Shown here in pieces: positions 23,540 to 31,242 of a DNA stretch of 39,415 nt; the stretch's first letter is position 1, and each line of letters begins with the position of its first letter. This stretch comes from an uncultured Rhodospirillales bacterium. Its GTDB lineage: Bacteria > Pseudomonadota > Alphaproteobacteria > Reyranellales > Reyranellaceae. Made by a program: the position numbers and the translations under genes. Below the pieces are notes generated by a model that saw only the letters and a list, made by a program, of their open reading frames with translations, was not told the DNA's origin and did no database searches. The stretch is taken from NCBI GenBank assembly GCA_902825855.1, contig CADECW010000070.1, positions 1 to 39,415 on the forward strand. Reading direction: 5' to 3'.

Positions 23540-24934
23540 TCAGGCTTTCGCCAGTGCTCGGACCTCTCGGCTGGCGACGATCTTGCCGGTGGCATAGGCC
23601 TCGTGGTTGGCGTCGACGTCGCCCAGCTTGTAGCGGTAGTTCACCATCATGGCGTAGGACTGCTTCAGCCCGTTGGCGCTGGTGTCGGCGAGCCAGTTGA
23701 GGCGTTCGACGACCGCGCCGTTTCCGAGATGGAAATGCGCCACTCGGTCGAGCGCACGCCCCCTTTCGTCGGTCGTCGTCAGATAGCGTGCCGCGAGCCG
23801 TGTCAGGATGGGCCGAAGCGCCTTGTTGATCGCCGGAACCTCCCACCAGGTCGATCGATCGAGCAACTGGCGGACTGCGGCGGCGCCGGCAGCCTGATTG
23901 GTCACCGGCACCAGCGAGGCGATCTCGCCTTGGGTGAGCGCACTGTCGCCTTCGTTCTTGAGGCGGCCGTCGACATGCTGGCGCAGGCCGGGGATCGGCG
24001 AGAGCGTCGCGAAGTCCTTGATGTTGGGCATGTCTCGGGCGAGCTGCTCGGCCACGCGCTTGATCAGGAAGTTGCCGAAGCTGATGCCCGCCAGGCCCTG
24101 CTGGCAGTTGGAGATCGAATAGAAGATCGCCGTGTTGGCGTGCTTGGGATCGTGCGTCTCGGCGCGCGCGTCGAGCAGGCGCTGCACGTTGCCCGCCATG
24201 CCGTCGACCAGCGCCACCTCAACGAAGATCAGCGGCTCGTCCGGCATACGCGGATGGAAGAAGGCGAAGCACCGGCGGTCCGAGTCGAGCCGGTTCTTGA
24301 GGTCGCGCCACGAGCGGATGGCGTGCACCGCCTCGTAGTCGACCAGCTTCTCGAGAAGCGCCGCGGAAGCCTGCCAGTCGATGCGCACCAGATCGAGGAA
24401 GCCGACATCGAACCAGGCGCTGAGCAGCGGCCGCAGGTCCTCGCTCAGTGCACGGGCCGCGACATCGCTCTTGCCCAGGATCAGGAGCTCGGCGCGCAGG
24501 TCGACCACGAACTTCACGCCCTGTGGTACACCGACGAACTCGCGGAGCAGGCGCACCGCCGGCGGCTCGAGCGCGCGGACAAGCGCGCGCGGCGGTTCCT
24601 TGCCGGCACGCCAGCGCTCGACAGCGGCTGCCGCCGCCTCGCGCGGCAGGCCGTAGTCGTGGGCGAGCGTCAGCAGGAACTTCTTGCGGCCGGCGGCCGA
24701 CAGCGAAAGAAAGGCCTGTCCCAACTCGGCCGCGCGCCCGCGCCGTGCCGTCTCGCCGCCCTTGCCTTCCAGGCAGGCGTCGATGCGGCCTTTCAAGCGC
24801 GGGATGTCGTCGTCGGGCAGATCGGGCCTGAGCGGCAGGCCGGCGACTTCGCGGGCACCGCGGGCAGTTTCCACGAAAGCATTGCGCAGACGTTCGAGAG
24901 TACGGTCGACCGTGTTCGAGAAGGGAAGTGCCAT
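23540..24934 (-). CDS. Malonyl-CoA decarboxylase
   Basis: The 464-aa protein converts malonyl-CoA to acetyl-CoA and CO2. It has the helical N-terminal domain and the GNAT-fold catalytic domain of MCD. Characteristic segments are EPLIFVEVALVDGMAGNVQ, TAIFYSISNCQQGLAGISFGNFLIKRV with the catalytic-region Ser, FATLSPIPGLRQH, FHLGNGAVVERLNW with the conserved His, and MMVNYRYKLGDVDANHEAY near the end. No malonyl-CoA synthetase (matB), carrier (matC) or MatR gene is next to it, so it is an orphan MCD. An imperfect inverted repeat lies just upstream of the start (24956-24979). The upstream gene on the same strand is alkA, 55 bp away. Confidence 0.93.
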   Translation of the reverse strand: MALPFSNTVDRTLERLRNAFVETARGAREVAGLPLRPDLPDDDIPRLKGRIDACLEGKGGETARRGRAAELGQAFLSLSAAGRKKFLLTLAHDYGLPREAAAAAVERWRAGKEPPRALVRALEPPAVRLLREFVGVPQGVKFVVDLRAELLILGKSDVAARALSEDLRPLLSAWFDVGFLDLVRIDWQASAALLEKLVDYEAVHAIRSWRDLKNRLDSDRRCFAFFHPRMPDEPLIFVEVALVDGMAGNVQRLLDARAETHDPKHANTAIFYSISNCQQGLAGISFGNFLIKRVAEQLARDMPNIKDFATLSPIPGLRQHVDGRLKNEGDSALTQGEIASLVPVTNQAAGAAAVRQLLDRSTWWEVPAINKALRPILTRLAARYLTTTDERGRALDRVAHFHLGNGAVVERLNWLADTSANGLKQSYAMMVNYRYKLGDVDANHEAYATGKIVASREVRALAKA

Positions 24935-24955
24935 GCGCCGATTATGTCACGGCGA

Positions 24956-24979
24956 ATGCGTCACTCCAGTGTCACGCAT
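24956..24979. promoter_or_regulatory. Imperfect inverted repeat upstream of malonyl-CoA decarboxylase
   Basis: ATGCGT/ACGCAT outer arms and CACT/AGTG inner arms flank a 2-nt centre, with a 2-nt bulge on one side. A further TGTCAC occurs at 24945-24950, matching TGTCAC inside the repeat (24970-24975). Position 22-45 nt before the start suits an operator, but no regulator is known for it. Confidence 0.3.
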
Positions 24980-24989
24980 GAACGAAGCT

Positions 24990-25619
24990 TCACTTGTTCA
25001 AAGTCTGCCACAGATACCAGCTCGCCACCGTACGGAATGGCCGCCATTTCTCGCCGGCCTTGGCCAATGCCTCCGGCGTAGGCAGCTTGCGCTTCTTGAA
25101 TGCAGTCGCGTAGGCCTTGCGCAGGCTGTAGTCGTCGACCGGCAACACGTCCGGCCGGCCGAGCCGGAACATCAGGAACATCTCGGCGCTCCAGCGGCCG
25201 ATGCCCCGCACCTCCACCAGGCGCTCGATCAACGCGGCATCATCGAGCAGCAGCGCCTCGTCGAGCGTAGGCAACCGTCGCCTCGCGACTTTCTCGGCGA
25301 GGTCGCGCAGCGCCAGCACCTTGGCGCGGGACAGGCCCACGCCGCGCAGCACATCATCCGACGTGCGCTGGATGTGTGCCGGCGTGAAGCCCAGCCGGGC
25401 GCGCGGATATAGTGCTTCGACGCGGCCGTAGATGGTGGCCGCGGCCTTGTTGGAAAGCTGCTGGTAGACGATCGCCTCGGCCAGCGCGCCGAACAGGCTG
25501 CGCGACGCCTTGAGCTGCATGCCGAACGGTCCGACCGAACCGATCACCTCGGTCAGGGCCGGATCGGCCTTGCGCAGATGCGCGACCGCGCGCTCCGGAT
25601 CGAAGCCGAAGCCCGTCAT
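24990..25619 (-). CDS. alkA: DNA-3-methyladenine glycosylase II (AlkA-type HhH-GPD)
   Basis: The 209-aa base-excision glycosylase removes alkylated purines. The helix-hairpin-helix/GPD motif is LVEVRGIGRWSAEMFLMFRLGRPDVLPVDD, whose final Asp pair includes the catalytic aspartate. SLFGALAEAIVYQQLSNKAAATIYGR is the usual earlier helix. It is a short, bacterial-core version without the AlkA N-terminal TBP-like domain. The start at 25619 overlaps the stop of the upstream ogt gene (ATGA), so the two are translated together. The longer frame from 25751 runs antiparallel to nothing functional and reads as ogt in another frame. Confidence 0.9.
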   Translation of the reverse strand: MTGFGFDPERAVAHLRKADPALTEVIGSVGPFGMQLKASRSLFGALAEAIVYQQLSNKAAATIYGRVEALYPRARLGFTPAHIQRTSDDVLRGVGLSRAKVLALRDLAEKVARRRLPTLDEALLLDDAALIERLVEVRGIGRWSAEMFLMFRLGRPDVLPVDDYSLRKAYATAFKKRKLPTPEALAKAGEKWRPFRTVASWYLWQTLNK

Positions 25620-26164
25620 CGGCGCTCGAACAGGGGGCCGGCCGAAAGCGCCGCCGCGCCCTCGATCTCGAGGATGCGCCGCTTGGTGGCCACTCCGCCC
25701 GAGGCCGAGAAGCCGCCCATCTTGCCGTCGGCGCCAAGCACCCGGTGGCACGGCACGATGATGGCGATCGGATTGCGCCCCAACGCCTGACCGACTTCGC
25801 GCGCCTCGTGTGGTACGCCCAGGCGCCTGGCGATCTCGCCATAGGTCATGGTCCGGCCGGGTGGAATGGTGCGGGCGACTTCATAGACCTTGCGGTGAAA
25901 CTCGGGCGCATCGGCCAGGTCGACCGGGATGTCGCTGAGATCGATCGCCTCGCCGGCCAGGAGCGCCAGCACGCGATCGATCACCCGCTGCACGCCGGCT
26001 GGCGGTGTGCTCTCGATCGCGTCCGTCCAGCGCTTCCCCAGGCGCGCGCGCGTGACGTCAGTGGTCGCCGACGGCAGCTGGAAGCCTGCAATGCCCCTGG
26101 CATTCCAGGCGATTCCACAGCTCCCGATCGGCGTTTCGAAGAGGGCGAAGGCTTGTGCCGCCAT
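25616..26164 (-). CDS. ogt: Methylated-DNA-[protein]-cysteine S-methyltransferase
   Basis: The 182-aa suicide methyltransferase repairs O6-alkylguanine by moving the alkyl group to its own cysteine. The active-site PCHRV motif lies in NPIAIIVPCHRVLGADGKMGGFS. The DNA-recognition helix is TMTYGEIARRLG, with the Arg finger nearby, and the N-terminal ribonuclease-H-like domain is present. There is no AraC-type Ada domain, so it is Ogt rather than Ada. I took ATG 26164, with AGGTGG 12 nt upstream; a GTG at 26179 would consume that ribosome site. It is coupled to alkA by a 4-nt overlap, a two-gene alkylation repair operon. Confidence 0.92.
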   Translation of the reverse strand: MAAQAFALFETPIGSCGIAWNARGIAGFQLPSATTDVTRARLGKRWTDAIESTPPAGVQRVIDRVLALLAGEAIDLSDIPVDLADAPEFHRKVYEVARTIPPGRTMTYGEIARRLGVPHEAREVGQALGRNPIAIIVPCHRVLGADGKMGGFSASGGVATKRRILEIEGAAALSAGPLFERR

Positions 26165-26219
26165 GGCCCAACGGTCCACCTAACCAGTCATCCCGTCAAG
26201 TGGTCCCTCCGGGTCGATT

Positions 26220-27986
26220 TCAGGCTGCCCGGCGCAGGCGCGCAACCTCGTTCTCGACCATGGCGCGATAGGGGCCGCGACGGCGCATGAGCTCGTCGGG
26301 CGGGCCGTCCTGCAGGACATGGCCGCGATCGAGGAAGACGATGCGGTCGAAACCGCGCAGCGTCGACAGCCGGTGGGCGATGGCGATGACCGTACGGCCC
26401 TGCATCAGCCGATCGAGCGCCTGGCGGATCATTTCCTCGGCCTCGATGTCGAGCGACGATGTCGCCTCGTCGAGCAGCACGATCGGCGAATCCTTGAGTA
26501 GCGCGCGGGCAATGGCGATGCGCTGGCGCTGGCCGCCCGACAGGCGCGTGCCGCGATCTCCGACGACGGTCGAATAGCCGCTGGGCTGCGCCTCGATGAA
26601 ATCGCAACGCGCCGCTTCGGCCGCCGCCTTGACTTCGCGATCGGAAGCCTCGGGCCGTCCGTAGCGGATGTTCTCCAGGATAGAGCGGTGCAGCAGAGAG
26701 ATGTCCTGCGGCACGAAGGAGATGGCGCGGCGCAGGCTGTCCTGTGTGATGTGGGCGATGTCCTGGCCATCGATCAGGATGCGCCCGCGATCGAGATCGT
26801 GGAAGCGCTGCAGCAGGGCGAGCGCCGTCGACTTGCCGCTGCCCGAGGGTCCGACCAGGCCGGTGCGGCGGCCGGCGGCGATATCGAGCGTGAAGTTCTC
26901 GAACACCCGACGACCGCCAGGGTAGCTGAAGGCGACACCGTCGAACGCCGCGTGGGGCATGCGCTCGTGCCGCGACGCCAGCGGCATCGCCATGGGATGC
27001 TCGCGCATCTCGTGTTCCTGCAACAGCGTGCCGATGGCCTCGGCCAGGCGCGCCATGTGCTGAGTGACGTCGACCAGCGCCACGGCGAGGTCACGCGTGG
27101 CATGCAGGATGGTGAAGCCGAGGGTGCACACCAGCACAACGTCGCCTGCGCTCGCCTGTCCGCGCTGCCACAGCGCGATCGCCCAGGCGAGCACTGCCAC
27201 GGTCAGCACGATGGTCAGCGCCGCATGCAGGAGGCGCACCCGCTCGAGGTACTGAATGCTGCGACGCCGCGCGGCCATTTCGCGCCCCACCGTACGGTCG
27301 AATCGGCGATGTTCGCGATGAATGGCGCCGAAGGTGCGCACCAGCGGCATGTTGCCGATGACGTCGGCCAGTTCGCCTTCGACCTTGGCCGCCCGATTGG
27401 CGAAGCCATGGTGCAGCGGAGTGCCACGCGCTGCCAGCCTGAAGAGCATCAGCATGACGATGGCGGCGATCCCGGTGAGAGCGGCGGCCATGGGCACGCT
27501 GACCACGGCGAGGAAGCCGATGGCGCACAGCGTCGCGAGGCAAGGCGGGAGGACGTTCCAGATGAAAAGATTCTCCACTGCGAATGCGGCATTCGACGTT
27601 GCAGTGATGCGACCTGTCAGCGTGCCGGCCAGGCGCTGGGAGAAATAGTTCGGCGCATGTCCGGTGAGATGGCGGAAAAGCTCGCTGCGCACATCGCCGG
27701 TGACGCCTACGAAGGCATGGCTGGTGATCCAGCCGGCCAGCCGCCACAACAGGTTGTCGGCGGCGATCAGGAATACCAGCAAGGCGAAGGCGAGCCAGAT
27801 CGCACCCTCGGCCGCATTGCCCGACAGTATGTCGACCAGGAACTTCACGCCGTACTGAGAACTTACCGAGCAGGCAACGGCGCCGATCACCGCCGCGAGG
27901 ATCGCGCCATGCGACAGGCCGCGCCGTCGCACGTAGCGCAGCAGGAAAGCGATCGGTCGTTTGGCATAGGGGCTGAGGCTATCCAT
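26220..27986 (-). CDS. ABC exporter, fused permease and ATPase (MsbA/multidrug-lipid type)
   Basis: The 588-aa half-transporter has a six-helix membrane domain (about residues 25-305) and a nucleotide-binding domain. The latter has Walker A GPSGSGKST (379-387), Q-loop FVPQDIS, signature LSGGQRQR, Walker B IVLLDEATSS and H-loop IAIAHRLST, all intact. Type IV exporters of this layout dimerise and move lipids, drugs or peptides. The start ATG 27986 gives the usual short cytoplasmic N-terminus. The frame to 28217 has no support. It is divergent from the glycosyltransferase/betaine-lipid operon, so a lipid or glycolipid cargo is possible but unproven. The downstream gap to ogt is 55 bp. Confidence 0.88.
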   Translation of the reverse strand: MDSLSPYAKRPIAFLLRYVRRRGLSHGAILAAVIGAVACSVSSQYGVKFLVDILSGNAAEGAIWLAFALLVFLIAADNLLWRLAGWITSHAFVGVTGDVRSELFRHLTGHAPNYFSQRLAGTLTGRITATSNAAFAVENLFIWNVLPPCLATLCAIGFLAVVSVPMAAALTGIAAIVMLMLFRLAARGTPLHHGFANRAAKVEGELADVIGNMPLVRTFGAIHREHRRFDRTVGREMAARRRSIQYLERVRLLHAALTIVLTVAVLAWAIALWQRGQASAGDVVLVCTLGFTILHATRDLAVALVDVTQHMARLAEAIGTLLQEHEMREHPMAMPLASRHERMPHAAFDGVAFSYPGGRRVFENFTLDIAAGRRTGLVGPSGSGKSTALALLQRFHDLDRGRILIDGQDIAHITQDSLRRAISFVPQDISLLHRSILENIRYGRPEASDREVKAAAEAARCDFIEAQPSGYSTVVGDRGTRLSGGQRQRIAIARALLKDSPIVLLDEATSSLDIEAEEMIRQALDRLMQGRTVIAIAHRLSTLRGFDRIVFLDRGHVLQDGPPDELMRRRGPYRAMVENEVARLRRAA

Positions 27987-28112
27987 TCCGCTCGTCACGA
28001 TGTTCGGGAGACCATTGTCGTTACCCAAGATTCGCCGGACGCGCTGTGACAAAAAAAGGACCGCCGTCCACGGACCACATTTCGAGGCCACCCTGGCGAA
28101 GCTCATTTCTCG

Positions 28113-28134
28113 AACCCCGGTCCAAACCGGGGTT
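28113..28134. other. Perfect 9-bp hairpin in the divergent ABC exporter / glycosyltransferase gap
   Basis: AACCCCGGT (28113-28121), loop CCAA, ACCGGGGTT (28126-28134), then TGTTGTG. It resembles an intrinsic terminator with a poor U tract, but it lies 41 bp upstream of the glycosyltransferase start, where it would act as a 5'-leader structure or an operator. Confidence 0.55.
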
Positions 28135-28159
28135 TGTTGTGTCCGGACACTGCGTTCAC

Positions 28160-28166
28160 AAGGAGG
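28160..28166 (+). promoter_or_regulatory. Shine-Dalgarno fixing the glycosyltransferase start
   Basis: AAGGAGG with an 8-nt spacer precedes the ATG at 28175. This selects that start over the 43-residue extension in the same frame. Confidence 0.7.
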
Positions 28167-28174
28167 CGGGTTAC

Positions 28175-29308
28175 ATGCGAATTGCGCAGATTGCACCGTT
28201 GACCGAGGCGATCCCACCGGAACTGTACGGAGGCACCGAGCGCGTCGTTTCCTGGCTCACGGAAGAACTCGTGGCACTCGGCCACGACGTCACGTTGTTC
28301 GCCAGCGGCAACTCGCGAACCGCGGCGAAGCTCGAGGCGATGTGGCCGCGCGCGTTGCGTCTCGACGACACGGTGCGCGATCCGATGGCACTGCACATCA
28401 CCATGCTTGAGCGCGTACGCCGGCTCGCGAGCCGTTTCGATGTCCTGCATTTCCACCTCGACTATCTGCCCTTCTCGGTGTTCTCGCGGCAGGCCACGCC
28501 GTTCATAACCACGATGCATGGCCGCCTCGACCTGCCGGAGCATCAAGCGGTGTTCAACGCGTTCGGCTCCGTGCCGGTCATCTCGATCTCGGACATGCAG
28601 CGCAAGCCAGTGCCGCAGGCGCGTTGGATGAAGACAATCTATCACGGTCTGCCTGCAGACCTGCTGACCCCGGGCAAGGCAGAACCTGCGTATCTCGCCT
28701 TCCTCGGACGCATCGCGCCGGAGAAGTCGGTCGATCGCGCCATTCGAATCGCAGTGGCCGCCGGGTTGCCGCTGAAGATCGCCGCCAAGGTCGACCGCGT
28801 CGATCGCGACTACTTCGAGCGTTGCATCCGGCCGATGCTCGACCTGCCGGGCATGGACTATGTCGGCGAGATCGATGATGAGCAGAAATCCGCATTCCTC
28901 GGTAACGCGCTGGCGCTGCTCATGCCCATCGACTGGCCTGAGCCGTTCGGCCTCGTGATGATCGAGGCGATGGCCTGCGGCACGCCGGTGATCGCCTTTC
29001 CCAGTGGCTCGGTGCCCGAGGTCATCGAACATGGCGTGACCGGGTTGATCGTCGACAGCGAGGCTGCTGCCGTCGACGCCATCCGCAGTCAGCTCGCACA
29101 GCTGTCGCGCCCGCAAATCCGCGCCCGCTTCGAGGAGCGTTTCACGGCGCGGCGCATGGCCGAGGAATATCTCGAGATCTATCGCGGCCTGATTGCCAAC
29201 AATCGGCGCCGACGCCCGAAGACGATCGGCGGCTCCAAGCCAGCCGATCAACATGTCGATGACCGTCATCAAATTGGAACGGATCGTGGGCTATTTGTAG
29301 CGGATTGA
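28175..29308 (+). CDS. GT4-family glycosyltransferase
   Basis: The 377-aa GT-B retaining glycosyltransferase opens with MRIAQIAPLTEAIPPELYGGTERVV, containing the Gly-rich acceptor-domain loop. HFHLDYLPF and TTMHGRLDLPEH follow in the N-domain. The C-domain has YLAFLGRIAPEKSVDRAI, KIAAKVDRVD and the donor-binding EPFGLVMIEAMACG, with the E-x7-E pair. Donor is a nucleotide sugar; acceptor is unknown. Only 21 bp separate it from btaA, so it is probably co-transcribed with the betaine-lipid genes. This suggests a lipid acceptor, for example diacylglycerol, but GT4 members of this type also occur elsewhere. The last ~25 residues are polar and probably disordered. Confidence 0.88.
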   Translation: MRIAQIAPLTEAIPPELYGGTERVVSWLTEELVALGHDVTLFASGNSRTAAKLEAMWPRALRLDDTVRDPMALHITMLERVRRLASRFDVLHFHLDYLPFSVFSRQATPFITTMHGRLDLPEHQAVFNAFGSVPVISISDMQRKPVPQARWMKTIYHGLPADLLTPGKAEPAYLAFLGRIAPEKSVDRAIRIAVAAGLPLKIAAKVDRVDRDYFERCIRPMLDLPGMDYVGEIDDEQKSAFLGNALALLMPIDWPEPFGLVMIEAMACGTPVIAFPSGSVPEVIEHGVTGLIVDSEAAAVDAIRSQLAQLSRPQIRARFEERFTARRMAEEYLEIYRGLIANNRRRRPKTIGGSKPADQHVDDRHQIGTDRGLFVAD

Positions 29309-29329
29309 GCTGAATTCGGAGTTGCTCGA

Positions 29330-30562
29330 GTGGCTGATCCGCGAGGCGAGAGCCGCGTCCGCCTGAAGCAAGCGGTGCGCCGCCATCGAGCATTTTCCCG
29401 AGAAGGTCTTCTCGAACGCCTGTTCGAGCGGCTGTTCCGCGGCCTGGTCTATACGCAGATCTGGGAAGATCCGGAGATCGATCTCGAGGCGCTGGCGCTC
29501 GGTCCCGACTGTCATGTCGTGGCCATCGCCTCGGGCGGGTGCAACGTCCTGTCCTATCTGACGGCCGATCCAGCCAGAATCACCGCTGTCGATCTCAGCC
29601 TGGCGCATGTGGCGCTAAACCGGCTCAAGCTCACGGCCGTCCGTCGTCTGCCGACCTGGCAGGCATTCTACCGCTTCTTCGGTGCGGCCGACGATCCCGC
29701 GAATATCGACGCCTACGACCGGTTGATCGCACCCTATCTCGACGTCGAGAGCCGCCTCTACTGGCAGGGCCGCAGCCTGCATCAGGGCGGGCGCCGGCGG
29801 ATCTCGATCTTTGCGCGCAATGCCTATCGCCACGGCGTGCTAGGCCGCTTTATCGGCGTCAGCCACATCGCGGCGCGCCTCTACGGTGTCGACCTGCGCC
29901 AATTTCTCACGGCCCGTTCGATCGAGGAGCAGCGGCGCTTCTTCGAAACCATGCTGGCGCCGCTGTTCGACAAGCCGGCGGTGCGCTGGGCGACGGCCAA
30001 TCGCCTCTCGCTCTACGGCCTCGGCATCCCGCCGGCGCAATACGAGGCGCTGGCCGGCGAAAGCGACATGCGGCACGTCCTGCGCTCGCGCGTCGAGCGG
30101 CTCGCCTGCGGCTTCAGCCTGAACGACAACTACTTCGCCTGGCAGGCGTTCGGCCGCTCCTACGCCGGTGAGGCGACCGGCCCGTTGCCGCCCTATCTCA
30201 GGCGCGAGCACTTCCATGCCGTGCGCAGTCGTGCCCATCGCGTCGAGGTGATGAACCGGTCGATCACGGAATATCTCGCGGGCTGTCCCGATTCCTCGCG
30301 CGACCGCTACATCCTGCTCGACGCCCAGGACTGGATGACCGATGCGCAGCTCGACGCGCTGTGGCGCCAGATCACGCGCACTGCCCGGCGGGACGCGCGT
30401 GTGATCTTTCGGACCGCGGCCGAACCGTCGCTGCTGCCGGGGCGACTCGATCCCGGTCTGCTGGGTCGCTGGCGCTACGAGGAAACGCTGTCACGCGAAC
30501 TCACCGACCGCGATCGCTCGGCGATCTACGGCGGCTTCCATCTCTATGTCCTCGAGCGCTGA
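29330..30562 (+). CDS. btaA: BtaA, S-adenosylmethionine:diacylglycerol 3-amino-3-carboxypropyltransferase (DUF3419)
   Basis: The 410-aa protein transfers the 3-amino-3-carboxypropyl group of SAM to diacylglycerol, the first step to the betaine lipid DGTS. BtaA features are LVYTQIWEDPEIDLEAL near residue 40, the SAM-binding strand HVVAIASGGCNVLSYL, ITAVDLSLAHVALNRLKL, a long central helical region (FFGAADDPANIDAYD...), GFSLNDNYFAWQAFGRSY, and YILLDAQDWMTDAQLDALW with the late RTAAEPSLLPGRL segment. The start is GTG 29330 with GGAG 8 nt upstream. Its 3' end overlaps btaB by 17 nt. DGTS replaces phospholipids in phosphate-poor conditions in several bacteria; I saw no convincing Pho box. Confidence 0.93.
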   Translation: MADPRGESRVRLKQAVRRHRAFSREGLLERLFERLFRGLVYTQIWEDPEIDLEALALGPDCHVVAIASGGCNVLSYLTADPARITAVDLSLAHVALNRLKLTAVRRLPTWQAFYRFFGAADDPANIDAYDRLIAPYLDVESRLYWQGRSLHQGGRRRISIFARNAYRHGVLGRFIGVSHIAARLYGVDLRQFLTARSIEEQRRFFETMLAPLFDKPAVRWATANRLSLYGLGIPPAQYEALAGESDMRHVLRSRVERLACGFSLNDNYFAWQAFGRSYAGEATGPLPPYLRREHFHAVRSRAHRVEVMNRSITEYLAGCPDSSRDRYILLDAQDWMTDAQLDALWRQITRTARRDARVIFRTAAEPSLLPGRLDPGLLGRWRYEETLSRELTDRDRSAIYGGFHLYVLER

Positions 30563-31205
30563 AATGGCGGACGAGGCGGCCCTGATGGACCGCATCTATC
30601 GGCGGCAGCGCCACATCTACGACCTTACCCGCAAATACTACCTGCTGGGCCGTGACGAGCTGATCGAGCGGTTGGCGCCGCCAACCGACGGCCGTGTACT
30701 CGAGATCGGCTGCGGCACGGCGCGCAACCTGATCGCCGCCGCGCGCCGATGGCCACAGGCGCAGTTCTACGGCATCGACATCTCGGGCGAGATGCTGGGC
30801 ACCGCGCGCCGGCTCGTGGCACGCACCGAGGTCGGTGACCGCATCGTGCTGGCGCGTGCCGACGCGACCGCCTTCGACCCTGCGTGGCTGTTCGGCGTGC
30901 CCTGCTTCTCGCGCGTCTTCTTCTCCTACAGCCTGTCGATGATTCCAGGCTGGACCTCTGCGCTGGCGCAGGCGACGACCTGGCTGGCACCGGACGGCGA
31001 GCTGCACATCGTCGATTTCGGCGGGCAGGAGCGGCTGCCGGTGCTGTTCCGTGCCGGCCTGAGGCGATGGCTGCGCTATTTCCACGTCAGCCCGCGTGAC
31101 GCGCTGCAGGCCGAGCTGTCGTCACTTGCCGACCGCTGCGGCGAGGTCGTGCGCTTCGAACGTCCCTACGGCGGCTACGCGCAATACGCACAGTTTCGCC
31201 GGTAA
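30546..31205 (+). CDS. btaB: BtaB, diacylglycerylhomoserine N-methyltransferase
   Basis: The 219-aa SAM methyltransferase adds three methyl groups to the homoserine amine made by BtaA, giving DGTS. The class I methyltransferase motif I is VLEIGCGTARN, the acidic strand end is FYGIDISGEM, and the later motifs ADATAF, RVFFSYSLSMIPGW and GELHIVDFGG are those of bacterial BtaB. The N-terminal DRIYRRQRHIYDLTRKYYLLGRD segment is also typical. The ATG at 30546 lies within the btaA 3' end, so translation is coupled and the two enzymes are made together. The next gene begins 37 bp downstream on the same strand. Confidence 0.92.
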   Translation: MSSSAEMADEAALMDRIYRRQRHIYDLTRKYYLLGRDELIERLAPPTDGRVLEIGCGTARNLIAAARRWPQAQFYGIDISGEMLGTARRLVARTEVGDRIVLARADATAFDPAWLFGVPCFSRVFFSYSLSMIPGWTSALAQATTWLAPDGELHIVDFGGQERLPVLFRAGLRRWLRYFHVSPRDALQAELSSLADRCGEVVRFERPYGGYAQYAQFRR

Positions 31206-31242
31206 GTTGTCACCCGGCCCTGCGTGATAGACTTGGAGTCCA

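Noticed and set aside
26186..26214. GTCATCCCG...GGTCCCTCC stretch as a second copy of the repeat at 2500
   Set aside because: Only short end segments match and the central part differs; there are no inverted arms.
28040..28060. TGTGAC/TTTGTCACAG near the betaine-lipid operon as a Pho box
   Set aside because: Only one half-site is present, far from a paired repeat at the required spacing.
28113..28145. T-arm-like GGTTCGAG on the minus strand, suggesting a tRNA
   Set aside because: No acceptor stem, anticodon arm or D arm can be built around it; it is part of the simple hairpin.
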